Assembly: GCF_036373705.1 (NCBI RefSeq)
Contig: NC_089855.1
Coordinates: forward strand, 35,147,219 to 35,211,218
Reading direction: 5' to 3'
DNA: 64,000 nt
Origin: Amia ocellicauda
Lineage: Eukaryota > Chordata > Actinopteri > Amiiformes > Amiidae
Numbering within the stretch: the stretch's first letter is position 1; every line of letters starts with the position of its first letter. Shown in pieces: positions 11,723 to 23,690 of this stretch. The notes under the pieces were generated by a model. It did not search any database. It was not told where the DNA came from and worked only from the letters and a program-made list of their open reading frames with translations. Both the position numbers and the translations under genes were made by a program.

Positions 11723-12189
11723 GGAGGGAGGGTCTCCAATTAATATAGAAAGTGAAAACTAAAAAGCACTTTCTACAGAAAAAGGGAATTACTTTAAAGG
11801 GGGCTTTCTACAAGAAAGGGACTGCAGAGATGTGGTATACACAGGGTCATAAATTAAGAGACATACACAAATCAAAAATAAAACCCTTAAATTAATACAC
11901 TTAAACTGGTCCCTTACTACACAGATAACTAAAGTTTAAACACAAACAATATAGACAGCAACCCAATCTAGTCTGTAACCTGTTATTCAATCCAACAAGT
12001 CCATAAATACAATTAAATACTTTACAATGATTTTTTTCTAGTTTTTTTCACATTTTTCTCACCAGAAACACCCTACTTGCTTTTCTTATACGGTACTTTG
12101 CATGGAGGAAAGTTAGAACTTCCTTTCTCACACGTTTTCTTCATTGTATACTTAAGAAAGATAAGGTCAAGCTAAAAGGTCAGGCCAGA
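10371..12189. other. Spacer / probable first intron of the receptor gene
   Basis: No exon could be supported. Strong donor-like sequences occur on the minus strand (CAG-GTAAG near 10614, GAG-GTAAG near 10792), but the adjacent reading frames do not give a signal peptide with the needed phase-1 end. It contains a GT microsatellite. Confidence 0.4.
11677..11720. repeat. (GT)n microsatellite
   Basis: About 22 uninterrupted GT units preceded by a degenerate GGTGGT run. Confidence 0.9.
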
Positions 12190-12536
12190 AGGTAGTTTGA
12201 CCTCTGTTTGTTATTTATGATGACCATTTTGGAGAAGATGGCAAACCGTATGATTTGAGTGTCTACTCCCTAATCCTAGTATTGATCTATGAACTCTGAC
12301 CTCTAATGATGTATATTCTGCTTAGCTAGCTTTTAAGATAACAACTTGTAAGTAAGTAATGACTTGTTAATTATAACCAGATCTTTGACTTCTGTGTGTA
12401 TAAAAAGCTCTGACTTTTTGTATGAAGCCAGAGCAACTTTGCAATCTTCTTGATTCACTGTTCCTCTCCACGCTGCGTGTAATAAAGGCATTGCAACAAA
12501 CGTTGCAACCTGATTGAAGACTGAGTTTCTTTTACA
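12190..12536 (+). mobile_element. LTR-like segment (probable solo LTR or fragment)
   Basis: TATA box TATAAAAAG (12399-12407) is followed 73 bp later by the poly(A) signal AATAAA (12481-12486) and a TTGCAACCTGATTGAAGACT-type U5, with a possible CA end at about 12535. This compact TATA-R-poly(A) order is typical of retroviral/retrotransposon LTRs. The 5' boundary and target duplication were not found and no internal coding region is present. Confidence 0.45.
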
Positions 12537-13396
12537 GAGGGTTGCTTTAATACTGTTCCGTCTTCCATGGATGATCGTCCTCAATGGCTTCTTCTGCCCC
12601 ACAGTCAGACTGGAGCACAATGACGTCAAAATGTTTTTTTGCTCTCATCCAGCCTGAGGGTATGAATGGTGAGGGAGGTAGGGTCCTTACGTAGTGTCCC
12701 TCCTTAACTACCCGTACCATGCCTCACAATACACAGATTGACTTTGTGCAATATGACTGTGTGGTAGGAAGGAGCAGAATTGAAAGGGGATCAAAAGCAA
12801 CACATCATCTGATCATCTCAGAAAATAAAGCTGTAGACGTCACTGACAGGAATACAATATGACGGCAGATTGAGCAGTTTATTTGTCCAATATGTGGAGA
12901 TACACCTATAAAACATAATCACCCTTAGTCAAGTTTACCCTGGTAAACTTATCATAGGATGCTTGCACATTTATCATGGTATTACTATGGTTGTACCATA
13001 GATTTACTGTGGTTTCTTATGGCTTCAACATGCGTTCACTGTGCTTTACTACAATCTACAATGAACAAACCATGGTCTACAATAGTAAATATGCCTTGGA
13101 AACATTGATGTCACATGCTATGGTTGGCATTTAGCAAGTAACATGAAAGCAAGTACGCCACCCTTTGTTTTATGAGGAATGGAACTCGCAAAACCCAGAT
13201 CTTACCCCCACAGGCTCAGACCAGGACCACAAGACAATACGACAGATGCAGGTACATTTATTAATAACAAGCATGCATACACTTCAGGGTGTGAGACACA
13301 AAAGCCAATATTATTCTATTAAATTATTCAATGATCAGTGAGCATGTTGTTTATAATTATTATTCTATCTGTTTATTGGGTTGTATAACAATGCCG
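12537..13396. other. Non-coding spacer with degenerate repeat words
   Basis: No gene seen. From 12930 to 13090 there are many ACCATGGT/ACTATGG/CCATAG words, which look like a decayed MITE or simple-repeat derivative. Confidence 0.4.
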
Positions 13397-13404
13397 GTGG
13401 TTAC

Positions 13405-14538
13405 TAGGGAATCCAATCCTGGGATCCCGAATCAATTTTCTAGTCCCAAAATACCGGGACTGAAAATGTGAAATACCCGGGACCACGGGACTGTGGTTAA
13501 TGAAAAATGTGACGGCGCAGTAATTCTTGAACTCTGTGCTGTAAGCTATTTATAAAAGAAAATGTGTGAAAATGAATATAGAGGCTTGTCATCTATTCAA
13601 AATGTGAATCTGAATTACAACCACCCGCAGATTTCAGAACAAGTTCAGCCGATCAGCAGAAGAAGGGAACTGCTGAGAGGTCTCGTGGACTCCAACATCA
13701 AAGGGGCAGCTAAAGGTCATGAGCAGCAGCAGCAGCAGCAGCATCGTCAAATGTGATGGTGTACATTAACTGTATCAAAAAATAATTGTTCCTCTTTGAA
13801 AGCGCAGGGTGCTGTACCTGCAATTAACATTAACTTTCTGATGTCCACTCCACCAAATCAGTGTGGAGTCCAAAATCACATTTTAGCTGCATGTGTTCTA
13901 TGCACAATATATGCAATAGTCAAAAAGAAACAATTGACAACTTTAGCTTTCTTCATTCTTTTTTTCTTAATTGCTATATTAAGAAACAGATAATAAACAA
14001 AACCTAAAAACCATAGGGCTATTGTACATAATGTTTAACTGCTCAGTGTAAGTCTAGTGCTTGTGGCCGTTTTGTTCACAAATGCGCATTTGTCTAAATT
14101 CATGCAGTAGCTATGTTTTCTTGATTATTACATAAAGGCCTGGCTTATTCTAGTACATAATGGCTTTTATATATATTAGTGTAGTATAGAGCCTACAGTA
14201 TAGTTAATTTAAAAATGTGTTCATCTCATCTCTGAATATAAATGTTCATTGCTCTAAGTAGGCTACTTAACAACAATCTGTTTAATATTCAATGTGATCC
14301 ATAACGTGATACATAAATAAAAACGTTAATGTATTTAAGAAAACAATAGACTTATAGTTTTGTTGTTTTCGTTGATTCTATTGGTTTCATTATAATTATT
14401 ACTACATATGAAAATGACCCAATTAATACACAACGTTGCCACAAAGTTGCAGCAACGTAATAATATGTGTGTTAGCTCGGAAGTTCTTTTTAATCGAAAT
14501 CCCAGGATTGAAAAATGCGCCCAGGATTGGATTCCCTA
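13405..14538. mobile_element. Non-autonomous hAT-type transposon with 8-bp target duplication
   Basis: The ends are inverted: TAGGGAATCCAATCCTGGG at 13405-13423 and its reverse complement ending at 14538. Both sides are flanked by a perfect GTGGTTAC (13397-13404 and 14539-14546). An 8-bp duplication with TAGGG ends is diagnostic of the hAT superfamily. Length is 1134 bp, too short for a transposase. Two short open frames inside (13562-13756, ending in a CAG-encoded Gln run, and 13796-13993, hydrophobic) have no family match I recognise and may be relics. Confidence 0.8.
13725..13743. repeat. (CAG)n tract
   Basis: About six CAG units coding poly-Gln in the 13562-13756 frame, inside the hAT MITE. 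Confidence 0.85.
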
Positions 14539-14546
14539 GTGGTTAC

Positions 14547-14960
14547 TTAGCTCTTTCGCCACCGTATTACCATCTCTCCCTCCTATCACTCCTGCAGTTC
14601 CGTAGTAGCTGGCTCGTACTGCCGTCTGTGTCCATCAAGTGCTCACTGCTCACCTTTCACGGGCAGGAACACAGGTGATGGTGGTTTAACATACGGAATT
14701 AGGGCAAGCCCTGATGAAAATGTGTGCCGCAGGGATTTTGCTCAAAAATAAACACACGTGCAATCAATAATAAAGCCAATAGTAAAATTAACCAATTACC
14801 TCAAAACCACACATAACCACAGTGAATATATAAGACATATATTCAGTGAAGTGGACAAAAATCAATCCAAACTATGAATAAACAATTAATAGGAATAGAA
14901 CAAAAAAGATTGTTCTTGGTGATAAAGGTCCCTCCAGTCAATTACCCCGTCCGTGACATA
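14547..14960. other. Spacer before the tandem array
   Basis: AT-rich, no gene recognised. It is the unique left flank of the three-unit tandem array. Confidence 0.5.
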
Positions 14961-16056
14961 CACTCACCTAAAGGATTATTAGGAACACCATACTAATACT
15001 GTGTTTGACCCCCTTTCACCTTCAGAACTGCCTTAATTCTACATGGCATTGATTCAACAAGGTGCTGAAAGCATTCTTTAGAAATGTTGGCCCATATTGA
15101 TAGGATAGCATCTTGCAGTTGATGGAGATTTGTGGGATGCACATCCAGGGCACCAAATTCCCATTCCACCACATCCCAAAGATGCTCTATTGGGTTGAGA
15201 TCTGGTGACTGTGGGGGCCAGTTTAGTACAGTGAACTCATTGTCATGTTCAAGAAACCAATTTGAAATGATTGGACCTTTGTGACATGGTGCATTATCCT
15301 GCTGGAAGTAGCCATCAGAGGATGGGTACATGGTGGTCATAAAGGGATGGACATGGTCAGAAACAATGCTCAGGTAGGCCGTGGCATTTAAACGATGCCC
15401 AATTGGCACTAAGGGGCCTAAAGTGTGCCAAGAAAACATCCCCCACACCATTACACCACCACCACCAGCCTGCACAGTGGTAACAAGGCATGATGGATCC
15501 ATGTTCTCATTCTGTTTACGCCAAATTCTGACTCTACCATCTGAATGTCTCAACAGAAATCGAGACTCATCAGACCAGGCAACATTTTTCCAGTCTTCAA
15601 CTGTCCAATTTTGGTGAGCTTGTGCAAATTGTAGCCTCTTTTTCCTATTTGTAGTGGAGATGAGTGGTACCCGGTGGGGTCTTCTGCTGTTGTAGCCCAT
15701 CCGCCTCAAGGTTGTACGTGTTGTGGCTTCACAAATGCTTTGCTGCATACCTCGGTTGTAACGAGTGGTTATTTCAGTCAAAGTTGCTCTTCTATCAGCT
15801 TGAATCAGTCGGCCCATTCTCCTCTGACCTCTAGCATCAACAAGGCAATTTTGCCCACAGGACTGCCGCATACTGGATGTTTTTCCCTTTTCACACCATT
15901 CTTTGTAAACCCTCGAAATGGTTGTGCGTGAAAATCCCAGTAACTGAGCAGATTGTGAAATACTCAGACCGGCCCGTCTGGCACCAACAACCATGCCACG
16001 CTCAAAATTGCTTAAATCACCTTTCTTTCCCATTCAGACATTCAGTTTGGAGTTCA
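14961..16056 (-). mobile_element. Tc1/mariner DD36E transposon copy a, one terminus lost
   Basis: The left terminus CACTCACCTAAAGGATTATT at 14961 follows a TA dinucleotide. Homology with the complete copies stops at 16056, where about 150 bp including the other terminal repeat is replaced by (TA)n. The copy encodes an uninterrupted transposase but with only one end should not be mobile by itself. Confidence 0.9.
14993..16033 (-). CDS. Tc1/mariner DD36E transposase (346 aa), copy a
   Basis: Cut-and-paste transposase, uninterrupted over 346 codons. The N-terminus (MGKKGDLSNFERGMVVGARR, SQSAQLLGFSRTTISRVYKE) holds two helix-turn-helix regions for binding the terminal repeats. R-R-P-H-R (118-121) is a GRPR-like hook. 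The catalytic triad is visible: D155 in AWSDES, D246 in QQDNAPCH and E283 in NPIEHLW. There are 36 residues between D246 and E283, not the 34 of classical Tc1. DD36E spacing is described for the animal family called Incomer, as I recall. Differences from the copies at 47 and 51 kb include W291, F293 and C331. It starts at the first ATG, 80 codons before the conserved R-R-A-T-L-T-E-I block. Confidence 0.9.
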   Translation of the reverse strand: MGKKGDLSNFERGMVVGARRAGLSISQSAQLLGFSRTTISRVYKEWCEKGKTSSMRQSCGQNCLVDARGQRRMGRLIQADRRATLTEITTRYNRGMQQSICEATTRTTLRRMGYNSRRPHRVPLISTTNRKKRLQFAQAHQNWTVEDWKNVAWSDESRFLLRHSDGRVRIWRKQNENMDPSCLVTTVQAGGGGVMVWGMFSWHTLGPLVPIGHRLNATAYLSIVSDHVHPFMTTMYPSSDGYFQQDNAPCHKGPIISNWFLEHDNEFTVLNWPPQSPDLNPIEHLWDVVEWEFGALDVHPTNLHQLQDAILSIWANISKECFQHLVESMPCRIKAVLKVKGGQTQY

Positions 16057-16062
16057 TATAGA

Positions 16063-16064
<2 letters not shown>

Positions 16065-16112
<48 letters not shown>
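16065..16112. repeat. (TA)n(GA)n microsatellite
   Basis: Compound TA then GA repeat sitting where the right end of the DD36E element is expected. Units 2 and 3 have the (GA)n only, directly after the intact terminus. Confidence 0.9.
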
Positions 16113-16113
<1 letters not shown>

Positions 16114-17724
16114 CTACAAAGCTTTACACTCCTAGCTTTACACTAGGCATTTTTCGGTTAGGATTAGACACTTGCAAAACGTTCGTAAAAATAAAAACAT
16201 TTGATTTTAATCTTTTATGAAACTTATCAATGCTCAATTGAGTTTGTAAGATTTAATGCGATTGCAACCAACAGAAAACCCCTCCCCTCCCCCATTTGTT
16301 TCCAAGCGTGAACCTACGGTCGCTTCGATAAATTACTTGCTGTGCAATATTTAATTGATATAATAAGGTCTTGACCATTTTGTCATAGTCAGCAGCATGT
16401 TTTAGCAGTAACGTGGCTAACATTAACTATGCGATTGTTTTTTTAATCTGGTAGCATTAGCTAGCTATTTATCTTATAGAGAAATCACCCCAGTTTAACT
16501 TTACTGAAATTGTGATTAAAACTAATGTTAAGTTAATTATGAACACATATTGCGTCAACCAAACAAGAATCAAACTATCAAACTGCACATGGACCCATGT
16601 ATTATCAAAAATCAAAAACAGAGTGGCAATAACTTATACCTTACACTCAAGATAATCAGCTGTGCAGAACCCCAACTGCCTCTGATCCAAAATGCGGGTA
16701 GCTTGTCTTGTCCAAAGGCGCATGAGTGGATTCACACACGCTATACTTTTAGATTAAAATGTACTTAGTATTTATAGGTTTATGTGCTGTAAATGTAAAA
16801 CATTTAAATAATATGAGTAAATATATAATTAAACGTACTATTCCCACACAGTTAATTTAGTACATGAATAAAATATGTATACATTTACATTTTTACTTAA
16901 GAAATTCTAGTTCTCACTGAATCTTAATATTACAATGTAGAAATTATGACCGTTAATTTTACACTAGCACAAAGTAGATTTTTTTCAGTGTGGTTGCACA
17001 GTATTTTAAATCATGTTTCTTAATCATTCAAATAATAATTTATTCTCTTCAAAAATACATTTGGAGACAACTAGTGAAAAACAAACGTAATGCCAGAAGA
17101 ATAGTGAAATCCATTCCCATTTTTACAGAGAGAAATATATTATTCAAATCTGAAATGTGAAATTATTTCTGAATATGATTATGATGTAATTAGGTTTTAA
17201 ATGATTGGATGTGCCATTGCAACTTACTGAATGTTCAGTCTGAAGTATTTTTGGTGTTCAACTTTGTCGACACCTTTGAGGATTTTGAATTTGAATACTT
17301 GGACCAAATCCTCTTGCAATTTCTGTTTTCAAGACTGAAAAGATTCAGATCCTTTTGCCCTCACATGTATGAAAATCTTTCCAGGCCTAAATCATTCTGG
17401 TAACTCCACTTTCAACTCTTTCCAGGGTGGAATGTGGTTTTCGTAAAGTGGTTATGAAATCTGAATAGTAACTAATTGTAATAGTATATCCCTAGATTAA
17501 ATATCTTCCTTTTTTGACATTTTGTATCCCCCCTCCCAATTGTTGGCAAGGAATAACATGACAGTTTAACACAACTATTTATTTTTTTCCTGTGGATGGC
17601 TTGGATAACAATTTGGATATAGTCATGGCCCTATTCACACATATGTAAATGGTTTAATATGAAAATTGTCAGAGATATTCAAATTTAAATGAATCACTAA
17701 GATTTTCCCTGTCCTGACTTTAAG

Positions 17725-17821
17725 ATACAACTTCATCGCCTGGGGCTATTGTCATGCTCATCATTTTACTACTAGTAGTAGGAGCCACTGGACCAACACT
17801 TTTCATTCTACATAAAAAGAG
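17725..17821 (+). CDS. Orphan receptor transmembrane exon, tandem unit 1
   Basis: A 97-bp exon-like segment: acceptor CCTGTCCTGACTTTAAG, donor AG-GTGAAT. After completing a codon it encodes TTSSPGAIVMLIILLL, then VVGATGPTLFILHKK. This is a single hydrophobic helix of about 21 residues followed by a basic stop-transfer His-Lys-Lys-Arg, as in type I receptors. It enters in phase 1 and leaves in phase 2, fitting the next segment at 18112. Phase 1 entry is what Ig-domain exons provide, but no Ig exon was found upstream on this strand back to 10.4 kb. Identical segments are in units 2 and 3. The source gene is unknown; I infer an Ig-superfamily receptor. Confidence 0.6.
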
Positions 17822-18111
17822 GTGAATTTGCATGTCAGTTACCATACTTAAAATGCTTAAGTTAATGATAGGTGGACGTAATGTTCTCTTGCAAATTATC
17901 TAATTAAAAAGGGTTAGATGCTTTGAATAAAGCTATTCTATCATTGGAGAAAATAATCTAATTGAGGGTTTTTATTTTATGTTTGCATTTTTCCTGTTTA
18001 ATTAATACATTTTATTTACCAGTAATAACGCTGATAATGCAAGCATTGTCAAAAAAAACAAAATACACAAGTAAATAAATATACAATTTTAATAATTTTC
18101 TTAATTTCTAG

Positions 18112-18145
18112 GTGGTGGCCTTTTTCTTCTAACAACAGAGGTCAG
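18112..18145 (+). CDS. Short cytoplasmic exon, tandem unit 1
   Basis: A 34-bp exon-like segment: acceptor TTCTTAATTTCTAG, donor CAG-GTAAAT. Joined to the transmembrane exon (AG + G = Arg) it encodes W-W-P-F-S-S-N-N-R-G-Q and leaves in phase 0. It is supported by matching phases on both sides and preserved in all three units. Confidence 0.5.
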
Positions 18146-19402
18146 GTAAATGTGCTTTTTTTTTTGAGGGTTTTGAATGTAACTTTGTCTGACTCCACAT
18201 GCAACAGCACTCAGAACTGGAGACCTGTGTTCATTTAGTCAGCATTTATCTAATTTCAGTCACAGTCTCTCAAGTCACCTAAAACTGTGTGTGTTCATAA
18301 ACTCGCTCTGAGAGTGACAGAACCCTCTCTGGCCCTTTGATCTGATGTAGTAACTCAGAGCAGAACATTAAACCAAACGAATGTTCCGGCAGGAAACTCA
18401 CAGTACTCAGTGCTTTACACACAACAGCTACAAACACCAAAGCTAAGCCCACTGGCTAACACAGAATCTGAACACTCAATGAACAGCAGGAATAGTACAT
18501 TTAAACTCACCTTAAAAACAGATTCATCTCCCCCTCCCCAGCCTCCACCTGTCCTGGCTCTCCCATCAAGGCAATTACCTAATTACTGGCAGACTAGGGC
18601 CCCTTGAGGGGCGATGCCAAAGCCACAGGAAAATAATTGTTTATTATTAAATAAACACTTGTTAATAAACATTACTTTATCGCATAAGTTCTCCTAACTG
18701 AACTACGGAGCACCCTCTGGCTGCTCCATCTGCAAAATGTATGTCTGAAAACATAATGACTTGCTGTGAAGGATGTGATGATGCAGATTACAGTTACTCC
18801 CCTTTAGTACTTTAGACATAAACTTTAGATTAAATCATTAAATACATGTCACATAAATGCTTTTGTTATTGTCAATGTAAGGCCTGATGACACTGATGTA
18901 GAGGTGATTCCTAATTCTATGCTCCAGCTACCACATTCCATGTGAATAAAGTGCCACTTGCGGTGTAACTCATTGCACTGAGGTTAACTGATCAATTGCA
19001 ATCAATCTTTCAAAACAAGAAAATCAACCCTTTGTCATAATGTATGTCTAGTTATTAGATCATATACTTCTCCTCAGAGGGCTGTACTGATAACTCTTGA
19101 TGTATTTTGAGAGGTCATATGATGTTTGATTGATGTGCCACAGATGACAAATTACCCTTATCGATGTGCCACAGGATAACACCGTGTAACAATTTTTTTC
19201 ATTTTTTTATTTTTTTGTTCCTTGGTAGTAAGTGTTATTTCCTAATTGCTTATGCCTGAGAAGTATAGAAAATGGCTATTATTCCCCACAAACTTTGCTT
19301 TTTTCCAGGTATACCAGGTTCTTATGAAGAAAGTGTCCCTGATTCAACTTATTGCTCTTATTCAATTTCATACTGTTGATTTTTTCTCACTCTTTCTTTC
19401 AG

Positions 19403-19543
19403 GCAAATTATTGTGGGCAAGGTGGTAGAATACCACTTCCAACCACTTCACCCATTGGAGATCCACCGGAAAGTGAGGAAGATGAAGTGGGGAGTCCACA
19501 AAGTGCAGGCCAAATGCAGGAAATCCAGGAAGGGTCCACTTGA
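19403..19543 (+). CDS. Acidic cytoplasmic-tail terminal exon, tandem unit 1
   Basis: Acceptor CTCTTTCTTTCAG. In phase 0, as delivered by the 34-bp exon, it encodes ANYCGQGGRIPLPTTSPIGD, then PPESEEDEVGSPQSAG and ends EGST-stop. Proline/acid-rich composition is plausible for a receptor tail. A second frame through the same bases (19413-19655) is also open and basic, so the reading is not certain. An additional candidate exon begins after the CCAG at about 19306; in its phase-2 frame it reads IPGSYEESVPDSTYCSYSIS before a stop, possibly an alternative tail with tyrosines. Confidence 0.45.
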   Translation, partial: ANYCGQGGRIPLPTTSPIGDPPESEEDEVGSPQSAGQMQEIQEGST

Positions 19544-20599
19544 CAACATTACAGCAGCGGGACTGTATTTCACAGTATGCTGTTCCTTACATATGCCTTA
19601 CCAACACTGTAAATACTGCACAGGTGTGATGCTGCTGACTAGTTTAGGAGAATAGTTTCTCAATAATTTCATCCAGATTTCAATCTTACACAACACCTTG
19701 GAGAGAAACTGGCATGACAAATGGAGAGGAGACCACAGAGGCAAACATCCCAGACAGCACAAGAAAAAAATTACATGAATCTGCTTTGTGTCCCGTCCAG
19801 TTCACCCAGACCTCGGCTGCTTATCTGGTGTTCTCCTTAACCTACCCACCAAGGTCAGGATGGCACTGACTCTAAACACCTTTCAGCATCTGCTCAAGAG
19901 ATAAGCCTACTTGTTGAGGAAGTAAATAGTAATAGCTTAAAGGTGAAGCAGGTCCATTCCTACTGTAAGAGAATTTGATATGCTTGGTTTTTCAGTCAAT
20001 CTAAATAAATAGTTTAACTGAAAACTCATAGGTCAATTGGTTTCTCTTTTAAGATTCATTTTAGAGGTAAGATGCGTTCAAGTCACAGATGTGCAATAAT
20101 CATTTATTTGTGACAAAAATAGAAAATGAATATCATTCAATTATATTACTAAATAAGTAATATTAAGCTTCTGCTGGATTACAGAAAGACACAGATAATA
20201 CCTGATTCCTCACAGGGCAGCTTAGATCAGTCTGGTCAGGCAGGCAGCGGGTGTGTCTCTCTCTCTTCCTCCTGCTCTTCTTCTTGTCATTGTCTCCTTC
20301 TTCTTCTTTTTGTCTGTTCCTTCTTTTATAAGGTTTTACTTTGACCAATCACATTTTGGCAGCATGACACTATGAGAAGGGTGCTCGATATAAATGTAAC
20401 TTAAAAGTGGGGGTCTTTGAAATTTGGCTAGGAGCCAGTCAGAGGACTCTGGACACATAGTTAAGCTAGGGTCTACCAGAGCCCCTTGGAATGTAGGGAA
20501 CTAGGATAAAGGGAAGAAGTCAATTTCCTGTACCAAACCAGATAGCATAGAATTTCCCATAGAAAAAATCATTCTAACAAATAATATCTTACAGTACAA

Positions 20600-21060
20600 T
20601 TTTGGTTTTATGTGGCTTTACAGGTTGCAATTAGTGCATATGTGTGACGCATGGCGTGGCACAGAAGTGTAGAACCAGGCACGTGCACAGGTAAGGCTCA
20701 ACCTCACATGCCCTTTTTCCGTAAGACTTCCAAAGTGGCCTTTTTCCCGAGCACCTGCCCCCCGGACCGCACTTTGGCGGTAGAACACAGGTGCGAAGGA
20801 GCACAGCGTAGTTAAACAAGTGAGGGGTTGATGGCCAGTAAACAGGAGCAGGTCAAGAACAGTGGTCGAGGGGACAGGCAGGAGGTCAGGCGATTGGGCA
20901 AACAAACCAGAAGGGGCAATCCAGGAAGCGATGGTAAAAGCAGGTAAGCAAAAGGTCAAATGGATACAGCAGGCAAAGTATCAGAAATGCTTAGAAACGA
21001 TACCGGAAAGTAATCAAGACTTAGCAATAAGAGTCTGTAGCAGAGGGGTTTAAATAAGAG
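20600..21060. repeat. Unclassified interspersed repeat, unit 1
   Basis: GC-richer block with CAGGAGCAGGTCAAGAACAG, GGACAGGCAGGAGGTCAGGC and TTTAAATAAGAGGAATATTG. It resembles a non-coding interspersed repeat common in fish, but I cannot name the family. Copies lie at the equivalent places in units 2 and 3 (about 29050-29510 and 37070-37530). Open frames here are incidental. Confidence 0.4.
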
Positions 21061-22670
21061 GAATATTGTGGGCTGGAAACTGTGGAAGGTGGTGCAAGTC
21101 CAATGGGAGGAGAAGGAAAAGATAGCAGTGGATGGAGAAGCTGAGTGAATGACAGGAGTGTTTTGATTAGGATGGTGGTAAACAGTGGAAGTGTGGAGGG
21201 AGGATGACACAATATGTAATATGTATGGCATTTTTCCAATTAATCTTTTGCCCCAGCCAACAAACCTTTCCTCCACTTTTAACAGACCAGAAAAAGAGGA
21301 GGCATTAAGAAAGAATAAATTGTATTTGTTACTTACACCAAATCGGAGCACAGGATATTACTGGACATTCACGTCTGCTGACAATGAGGGGAGCATGTGC
21401 AAAAGGATGTTTACATCCTTATGAAGTACATAAACCATCATCACAAGCACTGAGGAGGACTGAGGGAAGACATTGGTGTGGAATAGCATTGGGGGAAAAA
21501 CATTTACATAATGATATGTTACATATAGCCTGTAAAGTATATTAGATATAACTTTACTCTCTGAAGTCAGTCTGTCAGTCTTTTAATTTTACACCTCTAC
21601 AAACCAATTTGTCCTGTTTCTGTTACATGTGAAGGTGTTAAATAATATGTATAGGATAGATAGAATGGCTTGAAGCCATAGGAATTCAATATGTCTTTAT
21701 GTGAAGGTCTTTATAAAGGACCACACAAAAGATAGTATATAATAGCATAAAAAGTAATCAACTTCATGAACAATTTGAGACATGTTCTTTAGAGAAGACT
21801 TCCAGACTTTGCAGTAACATCACGATGGATTATGCTTACATGTTCTCCTAGTAGGTAAATGTAACCCCCTGGTCAAGCCTGGCACAGGGGTTTATATAAG
21901 TCTTTAATACAGGGAAACAATGGGGTTTTGTAAATTCTTTGTTTTCTACAGGCCATGGAAATTAAGTGTATTCACTATCAATACCCATGTAAATAGTTTA
22001 AGAAGTAATGTATTTTTGTTACAAATCCAGAACCTCTCAGTTTTTTCGGGTTTTGTTGTTGAAGGGGACACAAATAAAGGGTAAACAACAACAGTATGGA
22101 GGAGTGCGAGGGAGTGGGAGCAAGCGAGCGAGAGAGGGGAGACAAGACCGGTGGCAGGAGTTGCAGAGGGAGAAACATTAAAAAAGTATGGTCTGAGAGA
22201 TTTCCCCATCTGGCAACCAAGGTTTTCTTATTTCGACCTGAATAAGAGAGGAGGGGAAGGACGCAGGAAAGGGGAACAAAGTTTTGGGAAAGGAATACTA
22301 ACTTCCTGAAGAGGAGACAGAAAGGAGAAAAAGTGTTGGAGTTTTGCGAGTAAAGTGGTTATTTGGCTGAAAAGAAAACTAGGGATCTTACCATATTTTT
22401 TAAGTAACCATAAGATTTATCTGCAATTTGAACTATAAATTAAAATGTGTAAATATATATTTCACTGAAGCAAAGAAAAATGCAAAACTGATGGACTTTT
22501 TTTTTTAAGTCGTTTGATTTTTTTTTACCAACTGATTCCCTGTAAATGGACATTAATTTTCTGGACTTGTATTGTAAATAGTTGTGTTTGGACGGTTATT
22601 TTTTCAAAGGAGACAAGGACTTTCTTTATTTTCTTTATGAAAATAACCCATCGAGGGATGGACTCCACTA

Positions 22671-22830
22671 TAGGGTCGGCCGTGCACCGGCTCCGGAGCC
22701 TGGAGCCAGCTCCAGGACCTAGAGCCAGAGCGGAGCTGGACAGCTTTTGTTAGTTGTGCTCTGGAGCCAGAGCGGAGCTCATCGGAGCGCTCTGGAGCCT
22801 GGAGCTGGAGCTGAGGTCATGGAGCTTCTC
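22671..22830. repeat. GGAGCC/GGAGCT hexamer-rich segment, unit 1
   Basis: Begins TAGGGTCGGCCGTGCACCGG and continues as degenerate GGAGCC/GGAGCT/CTCCGG units. The start resembles the reverse complement of the end of the similar block at 40418-40571 (CCGGAGCACTGCCAACCCTA), suggesting subterminal repeats of one TAGGG-ended (hAT-like) element. Copies are at 31119-31278 and 38618-38777. Confidence 0.5.
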
Positions 22831-23263
22831 CACTCTTTCCCCCGTTCATTAAACTCACTCAGATATTAAGTCCAGTTTTCTTAAATTAACAAAATATGTA
22901 ACTTCATAGGCATTGTTGTATGTTGGGGGTTATAAAATAAGATCAATTCTCACTCCAGCTATTAGTACATAATACATTATTTTGTATTAATTGTAATTAT
23001 ATGACACCTTCACTTTCTCACACCTCTCACTTTCCTAGAAGTGATTCTATAATCTCAGGGCATCTCTCATAAACCACCAAGAAGTAAAGTCCATTTTAAC
23101 TTTAAAGTTTTAAGTATTTACACATTATTTTATTCAAACCAAATTCTCCAAACAGGGAGTTGCCTTGTTTGCCACTTTTGAGATACGAAAATACCCAATC
23201 GATTGCAGTACTTAAAATAACCGGACATCTTCCAAAACACTGGACAGGGGGTCAAAGTACATG

Positions 23264-23690
23264 CACTACATGGTCAAAAATATGTGGACACCTGCTCGTC
23301 AAACATCTCATTCCAAAATCATGGGCATTAATATGGAGTTGGTCCCCCCTTTGATGCAATAACAGCCTCCACTCCACTCCATTAGTGAGGTTGGGCACTG
23401 ATGTTGGGCAATAAGCCCTGGCTCACAGTCGGCTTTTCCATTCATCCCATAGGTGGGATGGGGTTAAAGTCAGGGCTCTGTGCAGGCCAGTCAAGTACTT
23501 CCACGCCAATCTCGACAAACTATTTTTGCATGGACCTCACTTTGTGACCAACAAAAGACTATTTTTATGTGCTACGTACTTCAGCACTCAACAGTCCTGT
23601 TCTGTGAGCTTGTATGGCTGACCACTTCGCGGCTGAGCTGTTGTTCCTAGATGTTTCCTCTTAACAATAACAGCACTTGTAGTGGGTCAC
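23264..23690 (-). mobile_element. Deleted Tc1-like element, unit 1
   Basis: The terminus CACTACATGGTCAAAAATAT is followed by TGTGGACACC and by fragments of a degenerate Tc1 transposase gene (GGGCTCTGTGCAGGCCAGTC, GTGAGCTTGTATGGCTGACC). A large internal part is missing. In this unit the opposite terminus is absent because the tandem junction intervenes; it survives in unit 3. Confidence 0.7.

Noticed and set aside
15381-15931. Open frames on the strand opposite the DD36E transposase (and equivalents in the other copies)
   Set aside because: Antisense shadows of the transposase gene, repeated wherever the transposon is.
18410-18607. Proline-rich open frame (SPPPQPPPVLALPSRQLP)
   Set aside because: Low complexity, no acceptor/donor context, lies in what looks like an interspersed repeat.
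19413-19655. Alternative basic frame over the tail exon (VEYHFQPLHPLEIHRKVRKM)
   Set aside because: Phase does not follow from the 34-bp exon; kept only as a caveat in the tail-exon entry.
20163-20348. Basic open frame on the minus strand (KRRNRQKEEEGDNDKKKSRR) preserved in three units
   Set aside because: Comes from a CTT/TCC-rich tract; preservation only reflects the recent triplication, with no splice or family evidence.
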